NCBI GenBank assembly: GCA_016780605.1
Contig: JADHLS010000010.1
Coordinates: 1-18,885, forward strand
From: Reyranella sp.
GTDB taxonomy: Bacteria; Pseudomonadota; Alphaproteobacteria; Reyranellales; Reyranellaceae
Reading direction: 5' to 3'
DNA: 18,885 nucleotides
How positions within the stretch are numbered: the stretch's first letter is position 1; each line of letters opens with the position of its first letter. Of the stretch, positions 1-6,626 are shown one piece after another. A program made the translations under genes and the position numbers. The notes beneath the pieces are model-generated. The model searched no databases. It saw only the letters and a program-made list of their open reading frames with translations, and was not told the DNA's origin.

Positions 1-267
1 ACGGCGGCGGCAAAACCTGCAGGTGCCCTGCTCGTCATCCATCGCAGCGATCGGCTGGAGGAGCTGGTCGGACAACTCGCCCAGCTGGGCTGGGGCGACC
101 TCACGATCAAGCGCCTGCCACCCGCCGCGCGCGCGCTGGTGCGCGCCCGCCGTGGCAAGGGCACGACGCGTCGCGAGGCTTCACCGCTGACGCTGCATCG
201 GCCGGATGGTCGCTACACCGACGAGGCCGAAGCGATCCTGCGCCACGCCGCCCCGCTTGCCTTCTGA
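1..267 (+). CDS. tRNA1(Val) adenine-N6-methyltransferase-like protein, C-terminal end (5' part outside window)
   Basis: Frame 1 is open from the first base to the TGA at 265-267, giving the last 88 residues of a protein that starts upstream of the window. The visible part begins AAKPAGALLVIHRSDRLEEL, has the basic stretch VRARRGKGTTRREASPLTLH, and ends with GRYTDEAEAIL, which resembles the C-terminal end of small-domain methyltransferases of the TrmN6/YfiC type. Those proteins use S-adenosylmethionine to methylate A37 of tRNA1(Val). The catalytic NPPY-type motif would lie in the missing N-terminal part, so the family call rests on the tail and on the S49 peptidase following 24 bp later, an order I recall from alphaproteobacterial genomes. 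Another class I methyltransferase is possible. Confidence 0.6.
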   Translation, partial: TAAAKPAGALLVIHRSDRLEELVGQLAQLGWGDLTIKRLPPAARALVRARRGKGTTRREASPLTLHRPDGRYTDEAEAILRHAAPLAF

Positions 268-291
268 CAGCGCCGCCGCGACAGTGCCGCC

Positions 292-1122
292 ATGTTTGGT
301 TGGCTAAAGGACCGCTTCCGTCGCGGGCCCGTCGTGCCGGTGGTCCGTCTGTCGGGAATCATTGCCTCGGCCGGCGGCATGCTGAGCAGTCGTGCTCTTT
401 CCATCGAATCCGTGGCGCCGCTGCTCAAGCGCGCCTTCGACATGAAGGGCGCCAAGGCGGTGGCGCTCACCATCAACTCGCCGGGTGGCTCGCCCGTGCA
501 ATCGGCGCTGATCGGCCAGCGCATCCGCCTGCTGGCGAAGGAGAAGGACCTCAAGGTCATCGCCTTCGTCGAGGACGTGGCGGCCTCGGGCGGCTATTGG
601 CTGGCCTGCGCCGCCGACGAGATCGTGGTCGACCCCAATTCGATCGTGGGCTCGATCGGCGTCATCAGCGCGGGCTTCGGCTTCCAGGACCTGCTCTCCC
701 GCATCGGCGTCGAGCGGCGCGTGCACACGTCGGGCGAGCGCAAGGCGATGCTGGATCCGTTCCGGCCGGAGAAGTCCGACGACGTCGAGCGGCTTCACCG
801 CCTACAGGGCGAGATCCACGAGGGCTTCAAGGACTGGGTGCGCGAGCGCCGAGGCGGCAAGCTGAAGGCCGATGAGGCGTCGTTGTTCAGCGGCGAGTTC
901 TGGACCGGCCGGCGCGGGCTGGCGTTGGGGCTGGTCGATGGGCTCGGCGAATTGCGTAGCACCCTGCAGGCGCGCTATGGCGACAAGGTGCACCTGCCGG
1001 TGATCGGGCCGCGGCGCCGGCTGCTGTCGCGCTTCGGCCTGCAGGCACCCATCGACGGCATCGGCCCGGCAACGCTGGCGGCGATCGAGGAGCGTCTATA
1101 CTGGCAACGCTTCGGACTATAG
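292..1122 (+). CDS. S49 family peptidase (short SppA/SohB-like serine protease)
   Basis: This 276-residue protein is a signal-peptide-peptidase-type serine protease of family S49. INSPGG at residues 61-66 is the oxyanion-region motif. DVAASGGYWLACAADEI at 95-111 carries the presumed nucleophile Ser99. RKAMLDPF at 150-157 carries Lys151, placed 52 residues later like the general-base Lys of Bacillus SppA (Ser147/Lys199). GSIGVI follows the nucleophile segment as in the family. The protein is about half the size of E. coli SppA and has a single protease domain, as expected of the short S49 group. I see no signal peptide or convincing membrane anchor in the basic N-terminus, so cytoplasmic or membrane-peripheral action is likely. 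Its TAG stop is part of the Shine-Dalgarno sequence of the next gene, suggesting coupled translation. Confidence 0.9.
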   Translation: MFGWLKDRFRRGPVVPVVRLSGIIASAGGMLSSRALSIESVAPLLKRAFDMKGAKAVALTINSPGGSPVQSALIGQRIRLLAKEKDLKVIAFVEDVAASGGYWLACAADEIVVDPNSIVGSIGVISAGFGFQDLLSRIGVERRVHTSGERKAMLDPFRPEKSDDVERLHRLQGEIHEGFKDWVRERRGGKLKADEASLFSGEFWTGRRGLALGLVDGLGELRSTLQARYGDKVHLPVIGPRRRLLSRFGLQAPIDGIGPATLAAIEERLYWQRFGL

Positions 1123-1135
1123 GAGACAGGCTGCG

Positions 1136-1600
1136 ATGAAGCTTCTCAACCCCGTGCATCCCGACGACCTGGCAGCGGTCAAGACCTGGTTCGAGACGCT
1201 GGCCAAGCATTGCCGCAACGTCGACTACGAGGCGGCGCGTCCGATCTTCGCCGAGGACATGATCGCTTTCGGCACCTTCACCGATTTCATGACTGGCCGC
1301 GATCTCGCCGAGGCGAAGCAGTGGCGCAACGTCTGGGGCACCATCCGCAACTTCCGCTACGACCTCAACAAGATCGAGGCGATCGTGTCGGGTGACCGCC
1401 TGACCGCTGCCGGCATGGGCGTCTGGCAGTCCGACGGCTTCCATCCCAACGGCGACCGCTTCGACCGGCCCGGCCGCACCACCGTGACCCTGGCGCGCCG
1501 ATCAATCGGCGATCCCTTCGTCGCCACCCACACCCACATGTCGCTGTTCCGCGGCACCCCCGAACGCAGCTACGGGAATTTCCAGAAGGCGGCGGAGTAG
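1136..1600 (+). CDS. NTF2/SnoaL-like fold protein of unknown function
   Basis: The 154-residue product looks like a nuclear-transport-factor-2 family (SnoaL/DUF4440-like) cone-fold protein. It opens with a helix (HPDDLAAVKTWFETLAKHC), has YEAARPIFAEDMIAFGTFTD at about residues 31-50 in the usual position of the pocket strand, and ends in strands rich in T and V with FVATHTHMSLFRGTP. Such proteins include small isomerases, hydrolases and ligand-binding proteins; nothing here fixes a substrate. The ATG is preceded by AGGAG at 1121-1125, ten bases upstream and overlapping the S49 gene's stop, so it is probably translated from the same mRNA. The last codons and the stop lie in a 15-bp tandem duplication (1589-1618), which repeats the stop codon just downstream. 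Confidence 0.75.
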   Translation: MKLLNPVHPDDLAAVKTWFETLAKHCRNVDYEAARPIFAEDMIAFGTFTDFMTGRDLAEAKQWRNVWGTIRNFRYDLNKIEAIVSGDRLTAAGMGVWQSDGFHPNGDRFDRPGRTTVTLARRSIGDPFVATHTHMSLFRGTPERSYGNFQKAAE

Positions 1601-1618
1601 AAAGCGGCGGAGTAGAAC
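1589..1618. repeat. 15-bp tandem duplication covering a stop codon
   Basis: GCGGCGGAGTAGAAA at 1589-1603 is followed directly by GCGGCGGAGTAGAAC at 1604-1618; 14 of 15 positions match. The unit contains the end of the NTF2-like gene (KAAE-stop) and repeats it in frame, so a second TAG lies at 1613-1615. It looks like a recent slippage duplication at the edge of the palindromic element. Confidence 0.85.
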
Positions 1619-1620
1619 AA

Positions 1621-1728
1621 CACCTCACCCTGAGGAGCGGCCGGTAGGCCGCGTCTCGAAGGGTGGAACCAGTCGTGTTGTTGCCACCCTTCGAGACGCG
1701 CACTGCGTGCGCTCCTCAGGGCGAGGTG
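1621..1728. repeat. Dispersed palindromic repeat element, copy 1
   Basis: The element is built from nested inverted repeats. The outer arms CACCTCACCCTGAGGAGCG (1621-1639) and CGCTCCTCAGGGCGAGGTG (1710-1728) pair at 18 of 19 positions. The inner arms CGCGTCTCGAAGGGTGG (1650-1666) and CCACCCTTCGAGACGCG (1684-1700) pair perfectly at 17 positions. Between outer and inner arms lie two small hairpins: CGGCC-GGTA-GGCCG on the left and GCGCAC-TGC-GTGCGC on the right. The predicted shape is a four-way, cloverleaf-like fold. The loop CCAGTCGTGTTGTTGCC is almost unchanged in the copy near 18401. The element fills the gap between converging genes and ends 5 bp from the stop of the carbamoylase gene, so it may end or stabilise both transcripts. 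It has no coding capacity of its own. Confidence 0.88.
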
Positions 1729-1733
1729 TGCCA

Positions 1734-2666
1734 CTAAGGATCCATCGCCCCCGTGCGTTCGACGATCAGGCGGTACTGGTCGGGCTGGCGATGCATGGCG
1801 AAGTTGAAGGTCGTGCGCTTGTAGCTCTGGCCGGCATCGAGGTCGCAGCGGTGCACGATGAGCTCGTCGCCCTCGCCGCCCGCCCGCGCCACCACCTTGC
1901 CCGAGGGCGCCACGATCATCGAATCGGCCAGCGAGGGCACACCCTCCTCGTTGCCGCCCTTGGCGACGCCCACCACCCAGGTGCCGTTCTGGTAGGCGCC
2001 GGCCTGCATGGAGAGCTGGTTGTGGAACCAGGAGTGCTCGTCATGGTCGGGCGACGGCGCGTTGTGCAATGGCGTGTTGTAGCCCAGCAGCACCATCTCG
2101 ACATTCTGCAGGCCCATGACGCGATAGGTCTCGGGCCAGCGCCTGTCGTTGCAGATGCACATGCCCATGTTGCCGCCAAAGGCCTTGAACACCGGGAATC
2201 CGAGATTGCCGACCTCGAAGTAACGCTTCTCCAGATGCTGGAAGGGCCGCTCAGGCTCGTGCTCGGCATGGCCCGGCAGGTGGACCTTGCGGTACTTGCC
2301 GACGATCCGGCCGTCGCGCTCGACCAGGATCGAGGTGTTGAAGCGCCTGGTGCCGCCGTTCTCGTTGGCAAGCTCGGCATAGCCCAGGCAGAAGCCCATC
2401 GAAAGCCGCTTCGCCTCAGTGAACAGCGGCGCCGTCTCGTTCGACGGCATCTCCTGCTCGAAGAACGCGTCGATCTCGGCCTGGTCGGTCATCCACCAGC
2501 GCGGAAAGAAGGTAGTGAGGGTGAGCTCGGGAAAGACCACCAGCTCGCAGCCCATGCGCTTGGCCTCGCGCAGATGCGCGATCAGCCGCTCGACCACGTC
2601 GCGGCGCGTATGGCTGCGCTGGATCGGCCCCATCTGCGCGGCGCCCACGGTCAGGAAACGAGACAT
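1734..2666 (-). CDS. N-carbamoyl-D-amino-acid hydrolase (D-carbamoylase), nitrilase superfamily
   Basis: The product (310 residues) hydrolyses N-carbamoyl-D-amino acids to the D-amino acid, CO2 and ammonia, judged by close likeness to the Agrobacterium enzyme of about 304 residues. The Glu-Lys-Cys triad falls at the same numbers as in that enzyme: Glu47 in VVFPELTLTTFFPRW, Lys127 in GKYRKVHLPGH and Cys172 in CICNDRRWPETYRVMG. RPFQHLEKRYFE, GYNTP and SMQAGAYQNG are also family-typical. It should be a cytoplasmic homo-oligomer. I chose the ATG at 2664-2666 because the protein then starts like the family and GGAGG lies 6 bases upstream; the open frame running on to 2924 is not supported. That GGAGG is in a hairpin (2673-2698). 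The gene is last in a same-strand run after dapD. No hydantoinase is visible, so the natural substrate may differ. Confidence 0.87.
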   Translation of the reverse strand: MSRFLTVGAAQMGPIQRSHTRRDVVERLIAHLREAKRMGCELVVFPELTLTTFFPRWWMTDQAEIDAFFEQEMPSNETAPLFTEAKRLSMGFCLGYAELANENGGTRRFNTSILVERDGRIVGKYRKVHLPGHAEHEPERPFQHLEKRYFEVGNLGFPVFKAFGGNMGMCICNDRRWPETYRVMGLQNVEMVLLGYNTPLHNAPSPDHDEHSWFHNQLSMQAGAYQNGTWVVGVAKGGNEEGVPSLADSMIVAPSGKVVARAGGEGDELIVHRCDLDAGQSYKRTTFNFAMHRQPDQYRLIVERTGAMDP

Positions 2667-2672
2667 TGCAAA

Positions 2673-2698
2673 CCTCCGGCGGGAATTATCGCCGGTGG
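2673..2698 (-). promoter_or_regulatory. Hairpin sequestering the ribosome binding site of the D-carbamoylase gene
   Basis: On the minus strand CCACCGGCG (2698 to 2690), an 8-base loop ATAATTCC, and CGCCGGAGG (2681 to 2673) form a stem with 8 of 9 pairs and one A-A mismatch. The 3' arm contains the GGAGG that serves the ATG at 2666, so folding would hide the ribosome binding site. It lies in the 50-bp gap after dapD. Ribosomes finishing dapD stop at 2717, outside the stem, so they need not open it fully. It may damp or condition translation; that role is inferred. Confidence 0.5.
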
Positions 2699-2716
2699 AC
2701 ATGCAAGGTCCAAGCC

Positions 2717-3700
2717 TTACGGCTTGGCGAGCGTGGCATGAAGCTGCGCGTTCAAGGCGCCCCACGCCTTGTTCCGGAAGCGCGCCTCGAGCGCACCGCT
2801 CTGCGAATTGCGCCAGAACATCAGGTTCGATCGGCCGGACAGCGTGCTCGCCCTGACGACGCTGCCATCCTCCAGCAGGATGCGCGAACCCGCCGTGATG
2901 TAGCAGCCCGCTTCGACGACGCAATCGTCACCAAGCGAAATGCCGATCCCGGCGTTGGCGCCGATCAGGCAGCGCTCGCCGACCGAGACCTGCACCTTTC
3001 CGCCGCCCGAGAGCGTGCCCATGATCGAAGCGCCGCCGCCCACATCGCTGCCGTTGCCGACCACGACACCGGCGCTGATGCGGCCTTCGACCATGCAGGT
3101 GCCGAGGGTGCCCGCATTGAAGTTGCAGAAACCCTCGTGCATCACCATCGTGCCGGCGGCGAGATGCGCGCCCAGCCGTACGCGGGCGGCATCGGCGATC
3201 CGCACACCGCTCGGCACGACGTAGTCGGTCATGCGCGGGATCTTGTCGATGCCGCGAACCTCCAGCGCCACGCCCTTCAGCCGGGCCCTGATGCGGGCGG
3301 CGTCAAGCGTGTCGAGAGGACAGGGACCCAAGGTCGTCCAGGCGACGCTGGGCAGCAGGGCGAACATGCCCTCAATGTTCACCGTATTGGGCTTCACCAG
3401 ACGATGGCTGAGAAGATGAAGTCGGAGATAGACGTCGTGCACATCGACCGGCTTGTCGGCCAGGGACGCGATGACTGTCCGGACAGGAACGACCTCGACC
3501 TTCCGAAGGTCGTCCTTGTGGGCATAGCGGGCGATGTCATCGCCCGAGTGGCCAGGCAATGACAGCCCGGCCAGGCGCTCGGTGCCGGTTTTGCCGCCTG
3601 ACGGCGTCAGCTTCAGGTTCAGGAACCAGGAATCGAGCACGCTGCCATCGTTTGCGATGGTGGCGAAACCCTCGCCTTGTGCGCCGGCTGTCTCAAACAT
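2717..3700 (-). CDS. dapD: 2,3,4,5-tetrahydropyridine-2,6-dicarboxylate N-succinyltransferase, actinobacterial/Pseudomonas type
   Basis: DapD transfers a succinyl group from succinyl-CoA to tetrahydrodipicolinate in lysine and meso-diaminopimelate synthesis, in the cytoplasm. The 327-residue product carries the signature of the longer DapD class (Mycobacterium tuberculosis about 317 residues, Pseudomonas aeruginosa about 344): GTMVMHEGFCNFNAGTLG followed by MVEGRISAGVVVGNGSDVGG and ASIMGTLSGGG in the left-handed beta-helix part (about residues 170-290), with a separate N-terminal domain before it. This is not the roughly 285-residue DapD usual in Alphaproteobacteria. The ATG at 3698-3700 lies only 9 bp after the uronate dehydrogenase stop, with a weak AGGG upstream, so it is probably co-transcribed. 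Its place among catabolic genes is odd for a lysine-synthesis enzyme; it may be a second, acquired copy. Confidence 0.88.
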   Translation of the reverse strand: MFETAGAQGEGFATIANDGSVLDSWFLNLKLTPSGGKTGTERLAGLSLPGHSGDDIARYAHKDDLRKVEVVPVRTVIASLADKPVDVHDVYLRLHLLSHRLVKPNTVNIEGMFALLPSVAWTTLGPCPLDTLDAARIRARLKGVALEVRGIDKIPRMTDYVVPSGVRIADAARVRLGAHLAAGTMVMHEGFCNFNAGTLGTCMVEGRISAGVVVGNGSDVGGGASIMGTLSGGGKVQVSVGERCLIGANAGIGISLGDDCVVEAGCYITAGSRILLEDGSVVRASTLSGRSNLMFWRNSQSGALEARFRNKAWGALNAQLHATLAKP

Positions 3701-3709
3701 GCGCCGACC

Positions 3710-4537
3710 CTAAGGTCCCGCGCGCTTCACGTCATTGGTGAACTCGGCCGCGCAGAACGTGCCGCCCTGGAAGACATCGCCCACCGGATCGGGGCCGATC
3801 TTGGCCTGCTCGGCCTCGGCGTGCGAGCGATGATCCTCGCCCTTCCCTTTCGGCCGATAACCCAGCGCATGGGCGCGCGAATTGTCCCACCACGCCGCCT
3901 GGTTGTCGGAGACGCCGTAGAGAATCTCGAAGCGTATGTCGGGATGGTTCAGGCCGATACCGATCAGCTGGACGATGTCCTCGGGCGAGACCCAGATCGA
4001 AAGCCGCCGCACGTCGAGCGGGCGCGGCCCGACATTGCCGATACGCAGGCAGGTCACGATCATGCCGTGCTTGTCGGAATAAAGCGCTCCCAGCGCCTCG
4101 CCGAAGACCTTGCTGACGCCGTAGCGGCTGTCGGGCCGCACCGTGACGTCGGTGCCGATCTTGCGCTTGCGTGGATAGAAGCCGACGGCGTGGTTGGACG
4201 AAGCGAAGATCACGCGCTTGACGCCGGCCTGGCGCGCCGCCTCGAAGAGATTGTAGCAACCGATGATGTTGGCCTGCAGGATCGTGTCCCACGGCCCTTC
4301 GACCGAATAGCCGCCGAGGTGGATGACGCTGTCGGCGCCCTTGACGGCGGCGGCGACCTCGTCGGGCTTGGTGAGGTCGGCGGCGACGAACGTTTCCGAC
4401 GGCTTGAGGTCCTTCGGCCGCACCCTGTCGCTCAGCACCAGCCCCGGATAGAGCGGCGCCAGCAGAGGCCGGATCATGGTGCCGATGCCGCCAGCCGCCC
4501 CGGTGAAGACGATGCGCCGCCCGCTAGCCTCGGCCAT
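3710..4537 (-). CDS. udh: Uronate dehydrogenase-like NAD-dependent SDR enzyme
   Basis: The 275-residue protein is an extended short-chain dehydrogenase most like uronate dehydrogenase (Agrobacterium Udh, about 265 residues), which oxidises D-galacturonate or D-glucuronate to the aldarolactone with NAD+. Seen directly: nucleotide-binding TGAAGGIG at residues 12-19, VIHLGGYSVEGPWDTILQAN at 71-90, FASSNHAVGFYP at 111-122 with the Ser of the triad, YGVSK with Tyr139 and Lys143, AAWWDNS at 214-220, and the C-terminal DVFQGGTF at 254-261. The last two motifs mark the Udh group. The ATG at 4535-4537 follows GAGGGAG at a good distance and lies 14 bp inside the end of the GntR gene, so the two are probably translationally coupled. 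The sugar-acid substrate is inferred from family; a related NAD(P)-dependent epimerase is the alternative. Confidence 0.8.
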   Translation of the reverse strand: MAEASGRRIVFTGAAGGIGTMIRPLLAPLYPGLVLSDRVRPKDLKPSETFVAADLTKPDEVAAAVKGADSVIHLGGYSVEGPWDTILQANIIGCYNLFEAARQAGVKRVIFASSNHAVGFYPRKRKIGTDVTVRPDSRYGVSKVFGEALGALYSDKHGMIVTCLRIGNVGPRPLDVRRLSIWVSPEDIVQLIGIGLNHPDIRFEILYGVSDNQAAWWDNSRAHALGYRPKGKGEDHRSHAEAEQAKIGPDPVGDVFQGGTFCAAEFTNDVKRAGP

Positions 4538-5270
4538 GTTTTTCTCCCTCTGCCAATTTGCGATAGCGCTCGAGCGAGCGCGTGAGATGCTCGCGCATGG
4601 CACGCCGCGCCTCGGCAGGATCCCGATGGGAGATGCCGGCGACGATGCGCTCATGCTCGTGCTGGATGCGTTCGAGATAAGCCCGCCGCTCGGCCGACGT
4701 GTCAACGGAAAGCCGCACGCTCTGCCGCGGGATGACGTGGCTGCCGAGGAACGTGAGGAAGCGCGGGAACTGGCTGTTGCCGGTCGCCTCGGCGATGGCG
4801 CGATGGAAGGCGAAATCCTCGGCCACCGCACCCTCGCCTTTGCGCAAAGCGCCGTCGATGGCGCGCCAGGCGTTGCGGATGGCGCCGACCTCGGCGCGAT
4901 TGGAGCGCTCGGCCGCGAGCGCCGCCGCCTCGACCTCGACGGCGAGGCGCAATTCCATGACGTCGAGGATGTCGCTCAGCACCGACGTCCGGGGCGCGGC
5001 GATGCGGAACGGCCCGGCCGGCTGCTCGGCGACATAGGCGCCCGAGCCGCGCCGCGTCACCACCAGGCCGTCGGCGCGCAAGGCGGCGACCGCCTCGCGC
5101 ACGACGGTGCGGCTCACCCCGAGGGCTTCGGTCAGCGCCTGCTCGGTCGGCAGACGCGCGCCCGGCGCCAGGCGTCCGCTCGAGATGTCGGCGGCGAGGC
5201 GCGCCATGATCTGCTCGGCGAGATTGCCGGGCGGAGCGAGCGGACGAAGAATGGAAAGCTTATCGGACAC
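4524..5270 (-). CDS. GntR-family transcriptional regulator, FadR subfamily (FCD domain)
   Basis: This 248-residue protein has an N-terminal winged helix-turn-helix at about residues 17-80 (SGRLAPGARLPTEQALTEAL, then GVSRTVVREAVAALRADGLV and the wing RRGSGAYV) and a C-terminal helical FCD ligand domain at about 97-232. The likely metal-binding set of FCD domains is present: Asp152 and His156 in EDFAFHRAI, His206 in EHERIV, and His228 in REHLTRS. Regulators of this type commonly sense sugar acids or carboxylates. Overlap with udh suggests it controls uronate use, and it may regulate itself through the TGTC/GACA sites just upstream. The start is a GTG at 5268-5270; it leaves the usual short lead before the DNA-binding domain, but no clear ribosome binding site precedes it, so the exact start is less sure than the gene. 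Confidence 0.9.
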   Translation of the reverse strand: MSDKLSILRPLAPPGNLAEQIMARLAADISSGRLAPGARLPTEQALTEALGVSRTVVREAVAALRADGLVVTRRGSGAYVAEQPAGPFRIAAPRTSVLSDILDVMELRLAVEVEAAALAAERSNRAEVGAIRNAWRAIDGALRKGEGAVAEDFAFHRAIAEATGNSQFPRFLTFLGSHVIPRQSVRLSVDTSAERRAYLERIQHEHERIVAGISHRDPAEARRAMREHLTRSLERYRKLAEGEKHGRG

Positions 5271-5306
5271 TTGTCGCGTAGCCGGGGCTTGTCAGGTTGT
5301 CCGACA
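5261..5306. promoter_or_regulatory. Candidate GntR/FCD operator region
   Basis: A perfect palindrome TGTC-C-GACA lies at 5298-5306, matching the TGTCNGACA form common among FCD-type GntR operators. A one-mismatch copy TATC-G-GACA at 5261-5269 overlaps the GTG start of the regulator. Further TGTC half-sites lie at 5272-5275 and 5290-5293. Such clustering in front of the regulator suggests autorepression. No -10/-35 pair is clear. Confidence 0.5.
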
Positions 5307-5402
5307 GATTTAGATGAACCTACTGCGGAGGGAAACCCATCGCCGGTTATCGTCCCTGTCACCCCGAGCGCAGCCAGGGGGCGCGGCGAGCAGATCTTCC
5401 GC

Positions 5403-6626
5403 CTAGCTCTCTGCGAGCTCCAGCATCAGGTTCGCCAGCACCTGCGCCCCCACGGCGAGGTCTGCGGCCTCGGTGTGCTCCTTGACGTTGTGGCTGAGGC
5501 CCGCCACCGAGGGCACGAAGATCATCGCCGTCGGGCAAATGCGTTGCATCATCTGCGCATCGTGGCCTGCGCCGGAAGGCATGCGACGCGTGGAGAGGTC
5601 CAGTGCCTTGGCGTGATGCTCGACGCGATCGACCAAGCGGGCATCGAAAATCACCGGCTCGAACCGCGCCAGCACCTTGGCCTCGACCTCGACACGCTCG
5701 GCCTTCGCCACTTCGGCGATGTGGTTGGCGACGCGCGCCTCGGCCTGTTTCAGTTTCTCCTCATCGGTGTTGCGCAGGTCGACGGTGAACACCGCGCGAT
5801 TGGGCACGACGTTGATCAGGTTGGGCCTGAGCGACAGTGCGCCGACGGTGCCGACCTGGTTGCCGCCCATCTCCTGCGCCAAGCCGCGCACGAACACGTT
5901 GACCGAAGCCGCGAGGTAGCCCGCGTCGCGCCGCAGACGCATCGGCGTGGTGCCGGCATGGTTGGAAACGCCGGTCACGGTGTACTCGGTCCACGAGATG
6001 CCCTGCACGCTCTCGACCACGCCGATGCGCACCTTCTCCTCATCGAGGATCGGGCCCTGCTCGATGTGCAGCTCGACGAAGGCGTGCGGCCTGAGCGCTC
6101 CGGGCCGCGCCGGCCCGAGATAGCCGATGCGGCGCAGTTCGTCGCCGACCGAGACGCCGTCCTTGTCGACGGCGGCATAGGCCTCGTTGAGCCCGAGGCC
6201 GCCGGCATAGACCAGGCTGCCCATCATGTCGGGCTGGAAGCGCGCGCCCTCCTCGTTGGTGAAGAAGGCGACTGCGATCGGCCGGCGCGTGACGCGCTTC
6301 GCGTCGTTCAGCGCGCGCACCACCTCGAGGCCGGCCAGCACACCGTAGTTGCCGTCGTAGCGCCCGCCGGTGCGCACGGTGTCGATGTGGCTGCCGGTCA
6401 TCACCGGGGCCAGGTTCTCGGTCCCGGCGCGCACGCCGATCACATTGCCGATGGCGTCGATGCGCACATCGAGGCCCGCCGCCCTCATCCAGCCGACGAC
6501 GAGATCGCGGCCCGCCTTGTCCGCATCGCCGAGCGCCAGCCGCGCGCAGCCGCCGCCCTCGATGGCGCCGATCCCGGCCAGCTCGTCGAGCGCCGCCAGC
6601 AGCCGCTTGTCGTCGATGCGCAACAT
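5403..6626 (-). CDS. Zn-dependent amidohydrolase, M20 family (N-carbamoyl-L-amino-acid hydrolase / allantoate amidohydrolase type)
   Basis: The 407-residue enzyme belongs to the hydantoinase/carbamoylase group of the M20 metallopeptidase family, which removes carbamoyl or ureido groups from N-carbamoyl-L-amino acids, allantoate or ureidoglycine. Two-metal ligands are visible in order: His80 in TGSHIDTVRTGGRYDG, Asp91, Glu125/Glu126 in FFTNEEGARF, His187 in ELHIEQGP, and His384 in HNVKEHT. HAGTTPMRLRRDA (223-235) belongs to the lid/dimerisation domain and MPSGAGHDAQMM (349-360) is family-typical. I chose the ATG at 6624-6626, which gives the family's usual length of about 410 and follows GGGGA; the frame runs on to 6677 without support. 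It lies upstream of gntR on the same strand, separated by 132 bp. Motifs alone do not choose between carbamoyl-amino acid and allantoate substrates. Confidence 0.85.
   Translation of the reverse strand: MLRIDDKRLLAALDELAGIGAIEGGGCARLALGDADKAGRDLVVGWMRAAGLDVRIDAIGNVIGVRAGTENLAPVMTGSHIDTVRTGGRYDGNYGVLAGLEVVRALNDAKRVTRRPIAVAFFTNEEGARFQPDMMGSLVYAGGLGLNEAYAAVDKDGVSVGDELRRIGYLGPARPGALRPHAFVELHIEQGPILDEEKVRIGVVESVQGISWTEYTVTGVSNHAGTTPMRLRRDAGYLAASVNVFVRGLAQEMGGNQVGTVGALSLRPNLINVVPNRAVFTVDLRNTDEEKLKQAEARVANHIAEVAKAERVEVEAKVLARFEPVIFDARLVDRVEHHAKALDLSTRRMPSGAGHDAQMMQRICPTAMIFVPSVAGLSHNVKEHTEAADLAVGAQVLANLMLELAES

Noticed and set aside
1621..1728. tRNA gene, because the fold is cloverleaf-like
   Set aside because: Arm lengths are wrong, there is no T-loop or CCA-end pattern, and the central stem of 17 bp is far too long. 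The second copy shows it is a dispersed repeat.
2667..2924. N-terminal extension of the D-carbamoylase frame
   Set aside because: It would overlap dapD for about 200 bp, and the shorter form starts exactly where the family does, giving the same triad numbering.
5340..5402. Terminator or repeat at CACCCCGAGCGCAGCCAGGGG after the amidohydrolase gene
   Set aside because: Only a 4-bp CCCC/GGGG stem with a long loop is seen and no T run follows. It may be a decayed dispersed repeat, but one copy does not support a call.
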